In this document: piece after piece, positions 11,501-20,399 of the stretch
Layout: each line of letters begins with the position of its first letter
Numbering within the stretch: the first letter of the stretch is position 1
Virus record (IMG/VR): IMGVR_UViG_3300042453_002354
Location: 92,878 to 156,877 of that record
DNA from: a virus
Strand: one strand, 5' to 3'
DNA length: 64,000 bases
Made by a program: the position numbers and the translations under genes
Notes under the pieces: generated by a model
Databases searched by the model: none
Seen by the model: only the letters and a program-made list of their open reading frames with translations
What the model was told of the DNA's origin: nothing

Positions 11501-12970
11501 TAGAAATGAACCGTCTGCCGCTGGTGGTGCTTTTGGCGAACTTGTATTTTCCATAAATTCTCTTGTTCTACTAAAAAGTAGAACTTGTCTCATGGATTGC
11601 TTCGTTGTTGTAGATTCACCCCATAATGTGATCGGTAGACCTTTAATGTTTGTTACTCTAATGAATGGACCCTTCATTGTTCTAACAATTTCTGGTTTTG
11701 ATGTAACAAAATCCAAAGCCTTTTTACCTACAAGTCTGGATCTGTCAAGTTTTTCCAATTCATAACCCTTAACATATGCCTTGCCAGGATCTATTTGATA
11801 CACCATTCTGGTGTCGGCGGCCGCAAGAAATGCTTCTTCATTGACTCCAGGTAAATATCCATCATTATATACGTGATAACCTGATATTCCCAAAAATTGC
11901 TGTCCTATTAATTCAGCCGCATTTGGTGTGCTTCTCTTGAGCATATCCTTGGTATAATGACCACTATTAGTTCCATCATTGAAAAATTCACTAGGAACTA
12001 CAACGAAAGGTTTTATAGTGTAATTGCCAGATTCATCAAACGTTCTTCTGGCCAATTCGTCTTGAATTAAATTATAATTTGTTTTGTTAGGAGGCGTTGC
12101 GGGAATACCATCAATCAGTCTAATCAATTCTATGAAATTTTTATCAGTTACGGACGTAGTTGTTAATTTATCAATCGCCCTTGTCGATAATACTAGATCT
12201 ATTTTTAATCTATGTGCTCCTGGCGCCGCATAGTTTGGAGAACCTTGAGCATTATCCAATAAACTCTCATCTTCTTCTGGTGTAACTATAGATTGAACTA
12301 TTGACAATCCTATGCTTCCAGTATGTCTATCATTTTCAGGATCGACAACAATCGATTGTTGTTTTACTACTGCAAAAAATCCATTAGTAAAATAAACACC
12401 TTCTTTAATGTTGGCACCTGTTCCTGTACCAATTACCGAATTTGAATTGTTTAAGGTTTCTAATTGTATTCCAGAATCTTCTACACTTAATATTTCATTT
12501 GCAAGAAATGTTTTTAATGCACCTTGCAATCCACCACTAGACTCTGTTCCGGCAGTTAAATATTTGACATATAATCTTATTACACCAGCTCCATCAATTG
12601 GTGTATAATTAACGATTCTTGCTTTTACGCCGGTCGTACTTGATATAACTTTATTTAAAAAATTAGTTTGAATTGCAACATCATCTACAAAATAAATCGA
12701 ATTGTCAATTCCGCCTGTCTTGTTTACATATATTTTAACGTAGGTGTAATTTGAATCAAAAGTTGTGATGCCAGGAATGACCATAGCACCTTCTTTGAAG
12801 AAGTGTTGTCCCATTCTATCGATTTGGGACTGGAACATAGTTTGTAATTGCGTCAGCTCTCTGGCCTGTACCGCAAACCTTGGTCTGAAAAGCATCCTAT
12901 AGAATTGCTTATCCGAATCATAATCATCAAAGTAAGGAGCACTTTTTAATTGATCTTTTATATCGGTCAT
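5540..12970 (-). CDS. Giant DUF4815-type baseplate/tail structural protein
   Basis: 2476 residues. The N terminus (KSAPYFDDYDSDKQFYRMLF, then RPRFAVQARELTQLQTMFQS) is the hallmark of the DUF4815 family of marine T4-like phages. A conserved continuation follows (YQIDPGKAYVKGYELEKLDR). A lysine-rich coiled coil lies at about 1245-1305 (NNRMKKQSDLQRRERDLEQL). The C-terminal half is a long series of beta domains. In T4 order (6-7-8-9-10-11-12) it occupies the gp9/gp10 place after gp8, so a peripheral baseplate or fibre-attachment role is likely. A late box (ACTAAATA) is 32 nt upstream of the ATG. It is much longer than T4 gp10 (about 600 residues). Confidence 0.8.
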   Translation of the reverse strand: MTDIKDQLKSAPYFDDYDSDKQFYRMLFRPRFAVQARELTQLQTMFQSQIDRMGQHFFKEGAMVIPGITTFDSNYTYVKIYVNKTGGIDNSIYFVDDVAIQTNFLNKVISSTTGVKARIVNYTPIDGAGVIRLYVKYLTAGTESSGGLQGALKTFLANEILSVEDSGIQLETLNNSNSVIGTGTGANIKEGVYFTNGFFAVVKQQSIVVDPENDRHTGSIGLSIVQSIVTPEEDESLLDNAQGSPNYAAPGAHRLKIDLVLSTRAIDKLTTTSVTDKNFIELIRLIDGIPATPPNKTNYNLIQDELARRTFDESGNYTIKPFVVVPSEFFNDGTNSGHYTKDMLKRSTPNAAELIGQQFLGISGYHVYNDGYLPGVNEEAFLAAADTRMVYQIDPGKAYVKGYELEKLDRSRLVGKKALDFVTSKPEIVRTMKGPFIRVTNIKGLPITLWGESTTTKQSMRQVLLFSRTREFMENTSSPKAPPAADGSFLTGPTKTIDSAYCIGTARVLYFDFDDGTPGTSAAAYRLHLTDIQITKDDHSFEHVQSIFQGGADGTAGFSCDVIQFSEPFEGADITITPASNFRGVATGNGTYWRTTEYQQLSKNDCIIHEDSNQVKYHYYVVNAPLDNQKVQLDAAKSDAKTNITISRVYTDLEDQDASVLLYVIPKGFIRSIDEDKFDYTAQKLFVRTLSSNTITIILSADQGAFPSYSPTEWFFSDSAGNTLKAENVTFNSSTEVVVTFSSLVTAGNITAIVPCRISGENNASPKQKTLRTGTYQNTGTPSGQYYVLTDALKTDLQSISLGVEDVIRVKHIYMSSDFTTAPSASNIDIVDRYELDDGQRDSFYDIASIKLKRGAQPPTGRLAIVFDYFEHSVDGNYFSIESYPVGAGFSISDIPKYTSTDSGTSYPLADVLDFRSTKSNTGTFNSKICYVPESDIFIQFEHFLHRNDKIYIRTDGSFGIVEGVSSLKPVMPDDPLDGMVVAEVELPALTSDLKKVVLTHRNNRRYTMRDIGKIEDRITQIEYYTSLSLLEKNTETLVIKDADGNDRFKNGFLVDNFRGHAVGDVQNEDYSCAVDPKEGELRPAFVERMIELKEVQSYETNPLGFTEISSGNAGNVERNQIGYTMKNDLIMLPYESVESVSQRIASDFININPFDVVTFVGQVKLEPESDEFKNTEKSEPLSVNFDNGLADALTNLSEGLGTVYTKDATQFSTNVVGTKTEIDSITSPPLPGPAFGNGMRPNQQMQWLNNRMKKQSDLQRRERDLEQLRGKLASSKDQKEKKGLSNKIKGIETEIKKLKKYINGRTTPPQNKYPRLQVQGERTITSKETTARGGVKLKVTPSVINQSIGESVKEINFAEFCRSQIVKFTLNGFKPNVRVYAFIDNIPVTHFCIPSSAGKEIVMSKVERPVSFKVRDELIESVKNSFPVVSGSASSSTNVVYFNPVIGSKNASGDFPLIADSTGAITGYLHIPDGKPIYTSTGKVLEDSSDNPSFKTGTKVIKFIDSAQNIQADSESSGSARFECKGLIEKRQETILSTRGAKLSTEYDNFEKTISTSTENSYKLNKVCWVDPIAETINITDEGGAFITGVTLYFRNKPHVGSGSRSIQFKDRSGSANPVIPVSVEIRETVAGVPGPKLVPGSKTYLYPNQIVINDIDGDTPIDDPSGRNVGRLYISVPVHPTVSESDPSFWTTTDHYHYGPFETFSSDPDTEAKWNTKTRSFVNGYGPQSSNFEAGFVGTYFEFDYPVYLQEKSEYAIVVMANTQDYEVWYARIGQSIVGKADIIQNTASYNGVFLKSANSSTWTPDQQADLMFKLHKAEFDISKNPIVTLVNENLSFDKLKNNPFKVEAGCNVLKVFHKNHGMRNRVEDNRKPRVKISGLVESVGGIDTKYINTESSDSVRLYHDVTVLDYDSYSIEIFDENGNPKDASETNYSAGGSTIFATADIQADEITANLVDMKLEGTEINYNYRITSGSGVHGSDVNPYVLPDVADFEDVQPGENVIFEEPKLIASVANEGEWTLDEPTIAGIITTPGNIEGSSKSLFVQATLSSDNPNITPILDISRSNFGIIGNKVSDPGLIDEYRTIADPTDYVFFGWKQDSATCSVTANTNTISVPTPSIYHVGGYVLVQSGTSKNLRKITSIVSSQLTVDKKFTITSSTATCSSSGLDVWSFGDEEVMVAENATVSISGDSFSTSNYAVISTLSELFPGMLLGINGTSKKTVRLISVTRPDSTSMTVRVDADLTGIGTSVDISYYRDVITCSSDGLATYAQAREIGKSVLSSMRSGQYVKVMNSTDNKNDATYEITKISEIIDSSPDYKLRIEVKYDSDYDPASTSSNVTVLGIEDFYSSESPTGHTAPCKYVTKRMILRHPATALKVRFLANVQEGQSVEAFAKMSGSDENEKFDNVRYIKLTPVGNKLPGNSIDSNTFNDFEYEETLLAPFSEVAVKLVLTGNDSTKPIRVKDLQVIALDS

Positions 12971-13001
12971 AATGAAATTCCGCTAAAGTGTGATTTTGTT
13001 A

Positions 13002-13009
13002 TATTTAGT
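13002..13009 (-). promoter_or_regulatory. Probable late promoter ACTAAATA
   Basis: The minus strand reads ACTAAATA, one mismatch from NATAAATA, 32 nt before the ATG of the giant structural gene. The same variant at the same distance precedes gp8. It lies in the 113-bp gap 12971-13083, which holds nothing else. Confidence 0.55.
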
Positions 13010-13083
13010 CGATAATAACCGAGATTATTTTTAGTAGATTTTTATGTTCTAGAATATTATTTGTATAGTGTATCATATACAAA

Positions 13084-14736
13084 TTAAAATTCTATGATAA
13101 CTTTTATGGTTTCAGTTTGATCTGGCGATCTTAAAATAGGTCTACGATTTTCAAAATAAATTATGTCGCCACTATATTTTTGGACTTCTGGATTCACTAT
13201 TGCGCTAATTGTGGCAGAAGCACTTCCAGAAATTACCGAGTTTCCTACATTAAAGGTTTCGTAACCAGTTTCTGGTATTTGCACAAATACTAAATCTTTA
13301 TTAGTACCGTTATCTAATACCTCTATCAAGAACCCCTGTGCGACTCCAGGCGTTTGTTCTACCAATGTACTATCAAGAGCAAAGGTACCTACTATCGAGC
13401 TAACAGTGAGTCTCGAACTGGCACTTGCTGTCAATCCTGAAAAAATTGTTCCAGAAGATCCGAATGTTTCTGGATTTCTAATAATGCCAATTTGTCTATA
13501 ATCATTTGATATTGGAAAATCGCCAGAACCTTCTGAGTAAGTTAAATCGACATTGAGCATAACATAGTGTCCGCCCAATTCTTCGACGGGATCTGCGCCG
13601 TGACCTTGACTTGGTGGTAAAACAACAACGACCTGTGCCAAATTACTTCCGCTATTTGCTCCGGTAACAGTTGCGGTTGCGTAAGAATAACCAGTTCCTG
13701 CATTAATTAATGATACAGACGTTATTCCATTTGGTGATGAAAAATTTATATTTGCCTTTGCTCTAGCACCCGTACCATCGCCGGTGATATTTACTGTAGG
13801 CAAAACTTGAAATTGAGAAGTTAAATCTATAGATAATGTAGATTCTAGAACGAATTCTTTAGTAGATCCTAGATAACTTATAACCTTGGAAGAACTTCCT
13901 GCTCCGGTCCCCGATACTATCCACACAGTAGCTCCTGCATACCATCCATTGTTGGTAACGGCAGAAGAGCTAGGTGCTGAAATGGATTGATTTGGTCCTA
14001 CTAATCCTATACTCTCCACAGGAGTTGTATTTAAAACTCTATCATATAGAGTTCCAGCATTAATCACTTGAATGGAATCTATTACTCCAGTATTTTCTGC
14101 ACCTTGTTGTACATCCCATTGTGTCGAACCATCATCAGACTCTAGAGTTTTGACTGGCATCCAATGATCGGTTAAATATTTTAATGCATCGCCGGTTTGT
14201 ACGGTGTACATATATTTCCACCTATAACCATCAGCTAAACTTATAACCAGCAAAGGATTACTTTCATCCGCTACGGGTTCTATTGTAGATTTAACGCCGC
14301 CATTGTTGGACAAACATTTAAAAACTTGAAAATATTGATTCATTGCATAAATGTTTCCTGGTGTGTAACCATTGGCATTTCCGCTCGTAACTTCACTGGA
14401 AGTCGGATGCTCGAATATGTGCGGATCTTGGTCAGAATATGCAACATAAACTGTATTTCCTGTTGCGTCCCAATTCCATCTAGGAATAACAAAAGAAGAA
14501 TTATTAGGTGTAATTTTTTTGAGACCCATCATTCCGTCCCAAATTCTTCTTTCACTGTATAGTGTATCTTTCGGAACATCGGGTATTAAATCGGCGTTGG
14601 TGGTTGCTGTGTTCCACGCCTGTGGTCTGCTTACAAACAAATAATGCGTATCTGCACCCACGGAAGAGTCTTCTATCGCATCTTTAAATATGCGAGCCTG
14701 CATGAATCGAAATTTATTAGTTATTATTGCAACCAT
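13084..14736 (-). CDS. 8: Baseplate wedge protein gp8
   Basis: 550 residues against 334 in T4. T4 gp8 signatures are present: the N-terminal VAIITNKFR, the WDGMMGLKKI...FVIPRWNWD block (T4 has WTHMMGTVKVLP...VIPRRDW), DGYRWKYMYTV, and a C terminus GDIIYFENRRPILRSPDQTE that mirrors T4 gp8. The extra length is an internal beta-rich insertion at about residues 215-380. gp8 bridges gp7 and gp10 in the wedge. It follows gp6 and the gp7-position gene, as in T4. Confidence 0.92.
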   Translation of the reverse strand: MVAIITNKFRFMQARIFKDAIEDSSVGADTHYLFVSRPQAWNTATTNADLIPDVPKDTLYSERRIWDGMMGLKKITPNNSSFVIPRWNWDATGNTVYVAYSDQDPHIFEHPTSSEVTSGNANGYTPGNIYAMNQYFQVFKCLSNNGGVKSTIEPVADESNPLLVISLADGYRWKYMYTVQTGDALKYLTDHWMPVKTLESDDGSTQWDVQQGAENTGVIDSIQVINAGTLYDRVLNTTPVESIGLVGPNQSISAPSSSAVTNNGWYAGATVWIVSGTGAGSSSKVISYLGSTKEFVLESTLSIDLTSQFQVLPTVNITGDGTGARAKANINFSSPNGITSVSLINAGTGYSYATATVTGANSGSNLAQVVVVLPPSQGHGADPVEELGGHYVMLNVDLTYSEGSGDFPISNDYRQIGIIRNPETFGSSGTIFSGLTASASSRLTVSSIVGTFALDSTLVEQTPGVAQGFLIEVLDNGTNKDLVFVQIPETGYETFNVGNSVISGSASATISAIVNPEVQKYSGDIIYFENRRPILRSPDQTETIKVIIEF

Positions 14737-14767
14737 CGAACATTTCCTTAAAATGTTATTATGTCAT

Positions 14768-14775
14768 TATTTAGT
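14768..14775 (-). promoter_or_regulatory. Probable late promoter ACTAAATA
   Basis: The minus strand reads ACTAAATA 32 nt upstream of the gp8 ATG, in the 44-bp gap after the RCC1 fusion gene. It is the same variant box and spacing as before the 2476-residue gene. Confidence 0.55.
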
Positions 14776-14780
14776 ATTGT

Positions 14781-17700
14781 TTAATTACGTTTAATTGCGG
14801 CCGCTTGTCCTTGTCCACCGCCTGATATTAATAACCAATCGGTATCGGTTCCTATTTGAGTAAATGTTAATACGCTAGTATTTTGAAGTACACCAAGTCC
14901 TAGAGGAGCCTCCATATTGTCGGTTCCGGCTGCCCATAGCGTGCCGTCCGTTTTAATGGCAAATGTAGATAAATCCCTACCTTCAATTAATCTCCAGTTA
15001 GTATCAGAACCTATTTGTATAGGAACGAGTGAATCGGTAGTTGTTCCGTTTCCAAACACTCTGTAGTTATTCCATCCCCAAGCCCATAATGTTCCATTAT
15101 TTTTAATCGCAAATGTATATTGATATCCTGCATATATTTCTTTCCAATCCGTATCGGTTCCTATTTGTATTGGAGATGTTTTTTGTATTGTTGTACCATC
15201 ACCAAGTTGGCCGTAAGCGTTATATCCCCAAGCCCAAAGAGTTCCATTATTTTTTAGTGCTATAGTGTGTGAATTTCCTGCGGAAACTTTCATCCAATTC
15301 GTATCACTTCCTATTTGAACTGGCGAATTTCTTTGAGTGGTAGTACCGTCTCCAAGACGACCATTTACGTTATATCCCCAAGCCCAGAGGGTACCATTGC
15401 TCTTGATTGCAACTGTGTGGAATTGTCCTCCCGACACACTACTCCAATTCGTATCACTTCCTATTTGAGTAGGTGAAGTTCTTCCGGTTGTATCTCCCAC
15501 TCCCAATCGACCATATAAACCAGCACCCCAAGTCCAGAGGGTACCATTGCTTTTAATTGCAAGACTATGATAGTTGCCCGCCGAGATGTAAGTCCAGTCA
15601 CTATCACTTCCTATTTGTGCAGGAGTTCCATTTGCATTATTGTTTGTGGTTGTGCCTTTTCCTAACTGTCCGTTGGTGTTTAATCCCCAAGACCATATTG
15701 TTCCGTCCAATTTTAGTGCAATCATATGCTGATAGCCTACGGAAATATCTTTCCATTTTACTCCACTACTAATCAAAGTGGGACTTGATTTGTCAGAATC
15801 TAACGCATCAGTTTGATATGAACCATTTCCAAGCACACCATAAAGTGCATCGCCCCAAGTGTATAATAAACCATTAGAACCTAATAATTCAGTTTGTCCA
15901 AAAGATTCTCCTGTACTTATACCACCACAGAAAATCGGTTCAGGAGAACTTGCGTCAAGTAATGCACCAACATGCCATCCATTTGCTTCAATTTTGTTCC
16001 ATGTTAAATATGTTGTAATTTTTTCTGGTGTTGTAACAAATTCAGTAAAACTTGATGTGATTGGTAGTCGGTAGTTACTACCCCAAGCCCATAAAGAGCC
16101 ATCAACTTTTAATGCAAATGAATATGCTGCATTATTAAATATAACGTAAGCACCTGCAACATCATCCCAGTCTGTTTCTGTGCCCACCTGAATTGGTTCA
16201 AGAACTGTGCTAGTAATACTACCTATTCCTAATTCGCCAGTATATTGAGTACCCCAAGACCAAAGTGTTCCGTTAGTTTTAACTCCTAATGTATGCCAAC
16301 CACCCGATGCGACAGTTTTCCAATCCGTATCAGTGCCCACTTGAGTTGGTGTTGTTCTATCTACGGTCGTTCCATCACCAAGCTGACCGGAGGCATTGTG
16401 ACCCCAAGCCCACAGCGTTCCGTCTACTTTTATTGCAAACGATCTGAGGTGGATTGCGAATATAGATGACCAATTCGAGTCTGTTCCGATTTGTACAGGA
16501 GTTAATCTATCTACATTTGTACCATCGCCTAATTGACCTTCGGCATTTCTACCCCAAGCCCATAAAGTTCCATCAGATTTCAATCCAAGGAAATGATTAA
16601 CGCCCGCATCTATATCAGTCCAGATATTTGAATCAAATAACGTAGGATTTGGCGATGGGTTAAGTGCGCCGTTGTAAAATTGTCCGTTATACGTATTTGA
16701 CCATAGGGTTCCATCATTTCTAATTGATATTATAGTTGCACCATCGTTCCACGGTGCGCCACTATTCGTTATTGATGTTTTTATCCAAGCCGATCCTAAG
16801 ACATCCATTGAGCCGTCAAATCTTCCAGCCCAATTTGTCTGATCTGATTTAATGGCGGAAAACATTCTACCAAAAAGATTAAAATCGGACCAAGTGTTGT
16901 CACGTTGCTCTACCGGAACTCCATACGACACATCACTTCTTCCTGTTACTTTTTTTATAAAATTATCCCTATGCCATCCCCATAACGTATTTGTCGGAGT
17001 TAAATTTGTCTCTTCGGGTGTTGCAATAGTATTACCAAATGCTTCTCCTGTACTTATACCATTACAAAAAATAGGTTTAGGTGATGTTACATCTAAAATT
17101 CCACCACTTTGAAATGCGTGTGTTTGTATTCTATTCCATTTTAAATACGTTGTCAGTTTTTGTGGTGTCGTGCTAATATCTGTACCAGAAGAATCGCTCA
17201 ATAGTCTAGATCCCCATCCCCAACTCCACAATGACTTGTCTGATTTTATTGCATATGAATATCCACCACCGTAAATAAATCCTGTAGCAATTTCCGTCCA
17301 ATCATCATCGGTGTCAATTTGAATTGGTTGAGCCTTTGAAATTGTAGTACCATCACCTAATTGACCTGTGGTGTTATCTCCCCATGCCCACAGAGTTCCG
17401 TTCGATTTTATAGCTAAATGGTGTCCACCTGAAGTTGAGACATTAATGCAATTAAAACCTTGTTGTTCGTTTAGATAGTCAAGAGTTGTCCAAATTACAT
17501 TATTAGATTCGTCTGTTATTTTTATTGCTATTCCACTCGGATTGTCGGGATTCGGGTGTGGTTCATTGATATAAGAAGCTACAAGTACATGTGTTCCGGC
17601 GGTTAAAGTGATAGATATGTTTGAACTTGAACCGAAATTATTTGAAGAAGTCCAAGTCTGTCCTGCTATGCTATAAGATCCGAGATTATCGGCAGCATAT

Positions 17701-20399
17701 TGAAAGTTATATGTTCCACTGATCGGTATATGTATGGAAGTTGTAAATTCAAATGTTCCTACAGTATTAATATTTCCATAATTAATGGACCAATCATTCA
17801 TGAATTGACCCCACGCATAGTGAGATGACTTAAACCAAGTAGGATCGATTAAAACCTTTGTTATGGTCGTTCCGATTTTCCAAAGTGTTCCATCATTTTT
17901 AATTGCAAATGACGCATATCCACCTGCCGCTATAAAAGACCAATCTGTATCAGTGCCCACTTGAATCGGGGTTATTGAATCTACAGTTGTTCCATCGCCA
18001 AGCTGACCTTCAACGTTTCGTCCCCACGACCACAAGGTTCCATCAGACTTTAGTGCTAAAAAGTGGTTAATTCCGCTGTCAAGACTTACCCAATCAGTAT
18101 CGGCGTTCAATAAGGTTGGTGCTGTGTGTGTAGAAGATTCGTACCAAAGATAGTGTGGCCAAGTCCAGAGCGTACCGTCATCTTTAATTCCGGCATTTCC
18201 GTAATTTCCTCCCCCAACGTACTGAACGCCTGTAATTTTGACAAAATTTGAATCTCTATTAAATGTTAAACCGGCAAATATATTATCTTCCCATAGTTGT
18301 CCATCTTGCTTGAGTGCCATCAACAATTCGCCACTACCAAATCCTCCTTTTAGTATAACATCTGAGTATGGTATTAAATTGTCTTCATTTATTGGAGTCG
18401 ATTGTAATTTTGGTAAAGTTCCATTTCCAACGTATCCCCAAGTGTACAAAGTTTCTTCGGGAGGCAAAACTATCGGAGATAGACCAAGATCTATATTGAC
18501 ACTACCAAACTGTTCATTAGAATTTATAGATGAAGTTAAGATCGATGTCGCACCACTCAATATTGAAGGAGTTCCAAATATTTCTTGTGTGTGAATGTTG
18601 ATAGTAAATAACTGTTTTGATCCGCTAGGAAAGGGTGATGCAGTATCGCATAAAGGATCTTTTAAAATTGGTTCTGGTTGTATCTTGGTTCTTAACCAAG
18701 GTTTCATCCAAAAATCACCAACAATGATATCAAAGAAATCTTTTATTTGATAATTTGCAAAATCGGTTTTCCAATAATTTGAATTACCCGAATATAACAA
18801 TCTATCTTCATCATTTCCACCATTTGGTTTATATGTAAATTTAAATCTATCGATGCTGTTTAATGATGCACCATTTCTGTATCTGACTAGACTTTCTAGT
18901 TGATATTCATCGAGTTCAGGTTGTATGTTAGGATCGACTTCTAATTTTAATTCTACATCTAACGGCTTAAATGAAATATCATTATACTCAACTTCGTTGT
19001 GCCAAGTAATCTGTAAATTATTTTGTACTTTCGTCTCACTTGAAATAAAGTTTTCACTTAAAAAGTTTCCAAATAATTTTAAACCCGATGGATGAATTAA
19101 ATCTTTAACAAAAGATTCATAAAAGTCAAAAGATTCACTAACCTTGATTACATAAGAAAATTGTTGATAGTAAAAACTATCTTGTATAAATTTTGCATCA
19201 CTTAATTTTCCATCATCATTTAAGAAATATCCTTTATATTTTATTATTGTACCAACTTGAGGAATTATGTGTAATTGATTATCACCATCCGGTTCGTAAA
19301 CTAATATATTGTTGTAAGTTCTTTCACCAATTTTTACTTCACTAAATGCTGTTGGTGGTATTTTAAATCCTGGAGAAACAATATCAACTTTTGTTACATT
19401 GCCTAAAGTATTTACGGTAGATACAGTGGCCTTAAAATCTTGAATATTAAAGTTTTGAAAATTACTGACTATCTCAGTTCCTATGGAATAGTTTGAACCT
19501 TTGTCGAATAATTTAAAACCAGTTACGCAAGTTACAGGATTTGCGAAAACGTTTGGAGCCTCATCGGAGTATAGAGTCTCGCCAGGATAGAATTCTCCTG
19601 TTATTGAACTTCTATTTAAAAATAACTCGTATACTACATTTAAACCTATCTCAAGTTTTATGGCATATTCAACAAATGCGGAACTTTGACTATTTTGCCC
19701 AATTATTTTTTTATTGATGAATGCAAATGGAGTATCTGCCGAATTGGTTGGCATCTCAACTCTAACAGAATAGTTTTGAATCCATTTTCCATCAGATGGT
19801 CGGAGCATATCCACACGAGGATAATAGAAATCAATTTCAGCACCTAATATTAATCTAAACAAATATTTGTATGCTCTTTCTGTTCCTTTTGCACCATAAA
19901 ATTGCACAATGTTTTTTATGGCATTTTGTATCTTAACTCTATTGTTTGGATTTGCAGGATCTACGTATAATTCTTTAGGAAATCTAGACATCACTTCTTT
20001 TTGAAGTGAATGTAAAAATGGGTCTTCAGTTGTGTCAAGATCTTGCAATCTAGGTAGATCTTTACTTAATCCTAAAGCATTGCCTCTGATTTCCATCCAT
20101 TCGTAATATTTTTCTAGAAAATCTATAAATCTAGGAAAATCAGATTGAACATATTGTGGCAATCTATGCTTAACTATTTTTGCTATGCTTTGAATTTGTC
20201 TCGGTTGTTTTATGACGGTAGGAGATCCGTGAACTTCTCCGGAAGCAATTGAAGAAGGAACTAAATTTTGTAAATTAACCTTTGGTGAGCTAACGATAGA
20301 AGCTGTCGAAATTGAGGATGGTTTAACGACACCAACCATCACATGGTTTGATGATGAAAATCCAGAACTTATGCCAGTACATGTTATAGATTGTGACAT
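14781..20399 (-). CDS. gp7-position baseplate wedge protein fused to RCC1 propellers and a PA14-like domain
   Basis: 1872 residues. Residues about 65-200 (QSIAKIVKHRLPQYVQSDFP, FLEKYYEWME, FYGAKGTERAYKYLFRLILG) match the N-terminal wedge module found in this position in marine T4-like phages. Residues about 600-1872 consist of more than 20 RCC1-type repeats with the signature LWAWGxNxxGQLGDGTT, grouped in three blocks (about 650-1110, 1138-1490, 1510-1872). A PA14/GLEYA-like beta domain interrupts the first block at about 875-985 (ISGTYNFQYAADNLGSYSI). A short IxTGExFG motif precedes each block. The start overlaps the gp6 stop (TAATG). RCC1 propellers usually mediate binding, so surface recognition is inferred. 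T4 gp7 has no such domain. Confidence 0.85.
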   Translation of the reverse strand: MSQSITCTGISSGFSSSNHVMVGVVKPSSISTASIVSSPKVNLQNLVPSSIASGEVHGSPTVIKQPRQIQSIAKIVKHRLPQYVQSDFPRFIDFLEKYYEWMEIRGNALGLSKDLPRLQDLDTTEDPFLHSLQKEVMSRFPKELYVDPANPNNRVKIQNAIKNIVQFYGAKGTERAYKYLFRLILGAEIDFYYPRVDMLRPSDGKWIQNYSVRVEMPTNSADTPFAFINKKIIGQNSQSSAFVEYAIKLEIGLNVVYELFLNRSSITGEFYPGETLYSDEAPNVFANPVTCVTGFKLFDKGSNYSIGTEIVSNFQNFNIQDFKATVSTVNTLGNVTKVDIVSPGFKIPPTAFSEVKIGERTYNNILVYEPDGDNQLHIIPQVGTIIKYKGYFLNDDGKLSDAKFIQDSFYYQQFSYVIKVSESFDFYESFVKDLIHPSGLKLFGNFLSENFISSETKVQNNLQITWHNEVEYNDISFKPLDVELKLEVDPNIQPELDEYQLESLVRYRNGASLNSIDRFKFTYKPNGGNDEDRLLYSGNSNYWKTDFANYQIKDFFDIIVGDFWMKPWLRTKIQPEPILKDPLCDTASPFPSGSKQLFTINIHTQEIFGTPSILSGATSILTSSINSNEQFGSVNIDLGLSPIVLPPEETLYTWGYVGNGTLPKLQSTPINEDNLIPYSDVILKGGFGSGELLMALKQDGQLWEDNIFAGLTFNRDSNFVKITGVQYVGGGNYGNAGIKDDGTLWTWPHYLWYESSTHTAPTLLNADTDWVSLDSGINHFLALKSDGTLWSWGRNVEGQLGDGTTVDSITPIQVGTDTDWSFIAAGGYASFAIKNDGTLWKIGTTITKVLIDPTWFKSSHYAWGQFMNDWSINYGNINTVGTFEFTTSIHIPISGTYNFQYAADNLGSYSIAGQTWTSSNNFGSSSNISITLTAGTHVLVASYINEPHPNPDNPSGIAIKITDESNNVIWTTLDYLNEQQGFNCINVSTSGGHHLAIKSNGTLWAWGDNTTGQLGDGTTISKAQPIQIDTDDDWTEIATGFIYGGGYSYAIKSDKSLWSWGWGSRLLSDSSGTDISTTPQKLTTYLKWNRIQTHAFQSGGILDVTSPKPIFCNGISTGEAFGNTIATPEETNLTPTNTLWGWHRDNFIKKVTGRSDVSYGVPVEQRDNTWSDFNLFGRMFSAIKSDQTNWAGRFDGSMDVLGSAWIKTSITNSGAPWNDGATIISIRNDGTLWSNTYNGQFYNGALNPSPNPTLFDSNIWTDIDAGVNHFLGLKSDGTLWAWGRNAEGQLGDGTNVDRLTPVQIGTDSNWSSIFAIHLRSFAIKVDGTLWAWGHNASGQLGDGTTVDRTTPTQVGTDTDWKTVASGGWHTLGVKTNGTLWSWGTQYTGELGIGSITSTVLEPIQVGTETDWDDVAGAYVIFNNAAYSFALKVDGSLWAWGSNYRLPITSSFTEFVTTPEKITTYLTWNKIEANGWHVGALLDASSPEPIFCGGISTGESFGQTELLGSNGLLYTWGDALYGVLGNGSYQTDALDSDKSSPTLISSGVKWKDISVGYQHMIALKLDGTIWSWGLNTNGQLGKGTTTNNNANGTPAQIGSDSDWTYISAGNYHSLAIKSNGTLWTWGAGLYGRLGVGDTTGRTSPTQIGSDTNWSSVSGGQFHTVAIKSNGTLWAWGYNVNGRLGDGTTTQRNSPVQIGSDTNWMKVSAGNSHTIALKNNGTLWAWGYNAYGQLGDGTTIQKTSPIQIGTDTDWKEIYAGYQYTFAIKNNGTLWAWGWNNYRVFGNGTTTDSLVPIQIGSDTNWRLIEGRDLSTFAIKTDGTLWAAGTDNMEAPLGLGVLQNTSVLTFTQIGTDTDWLLISGGGQGQAAAIKRN

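Noticed and set aside
14781-20399. The RCC1 part as a separate contaminant or misassembly
   Set aside because: The reading frame is continuous from the wedge module through the repeats to the end, with the late-gene context on both sides.
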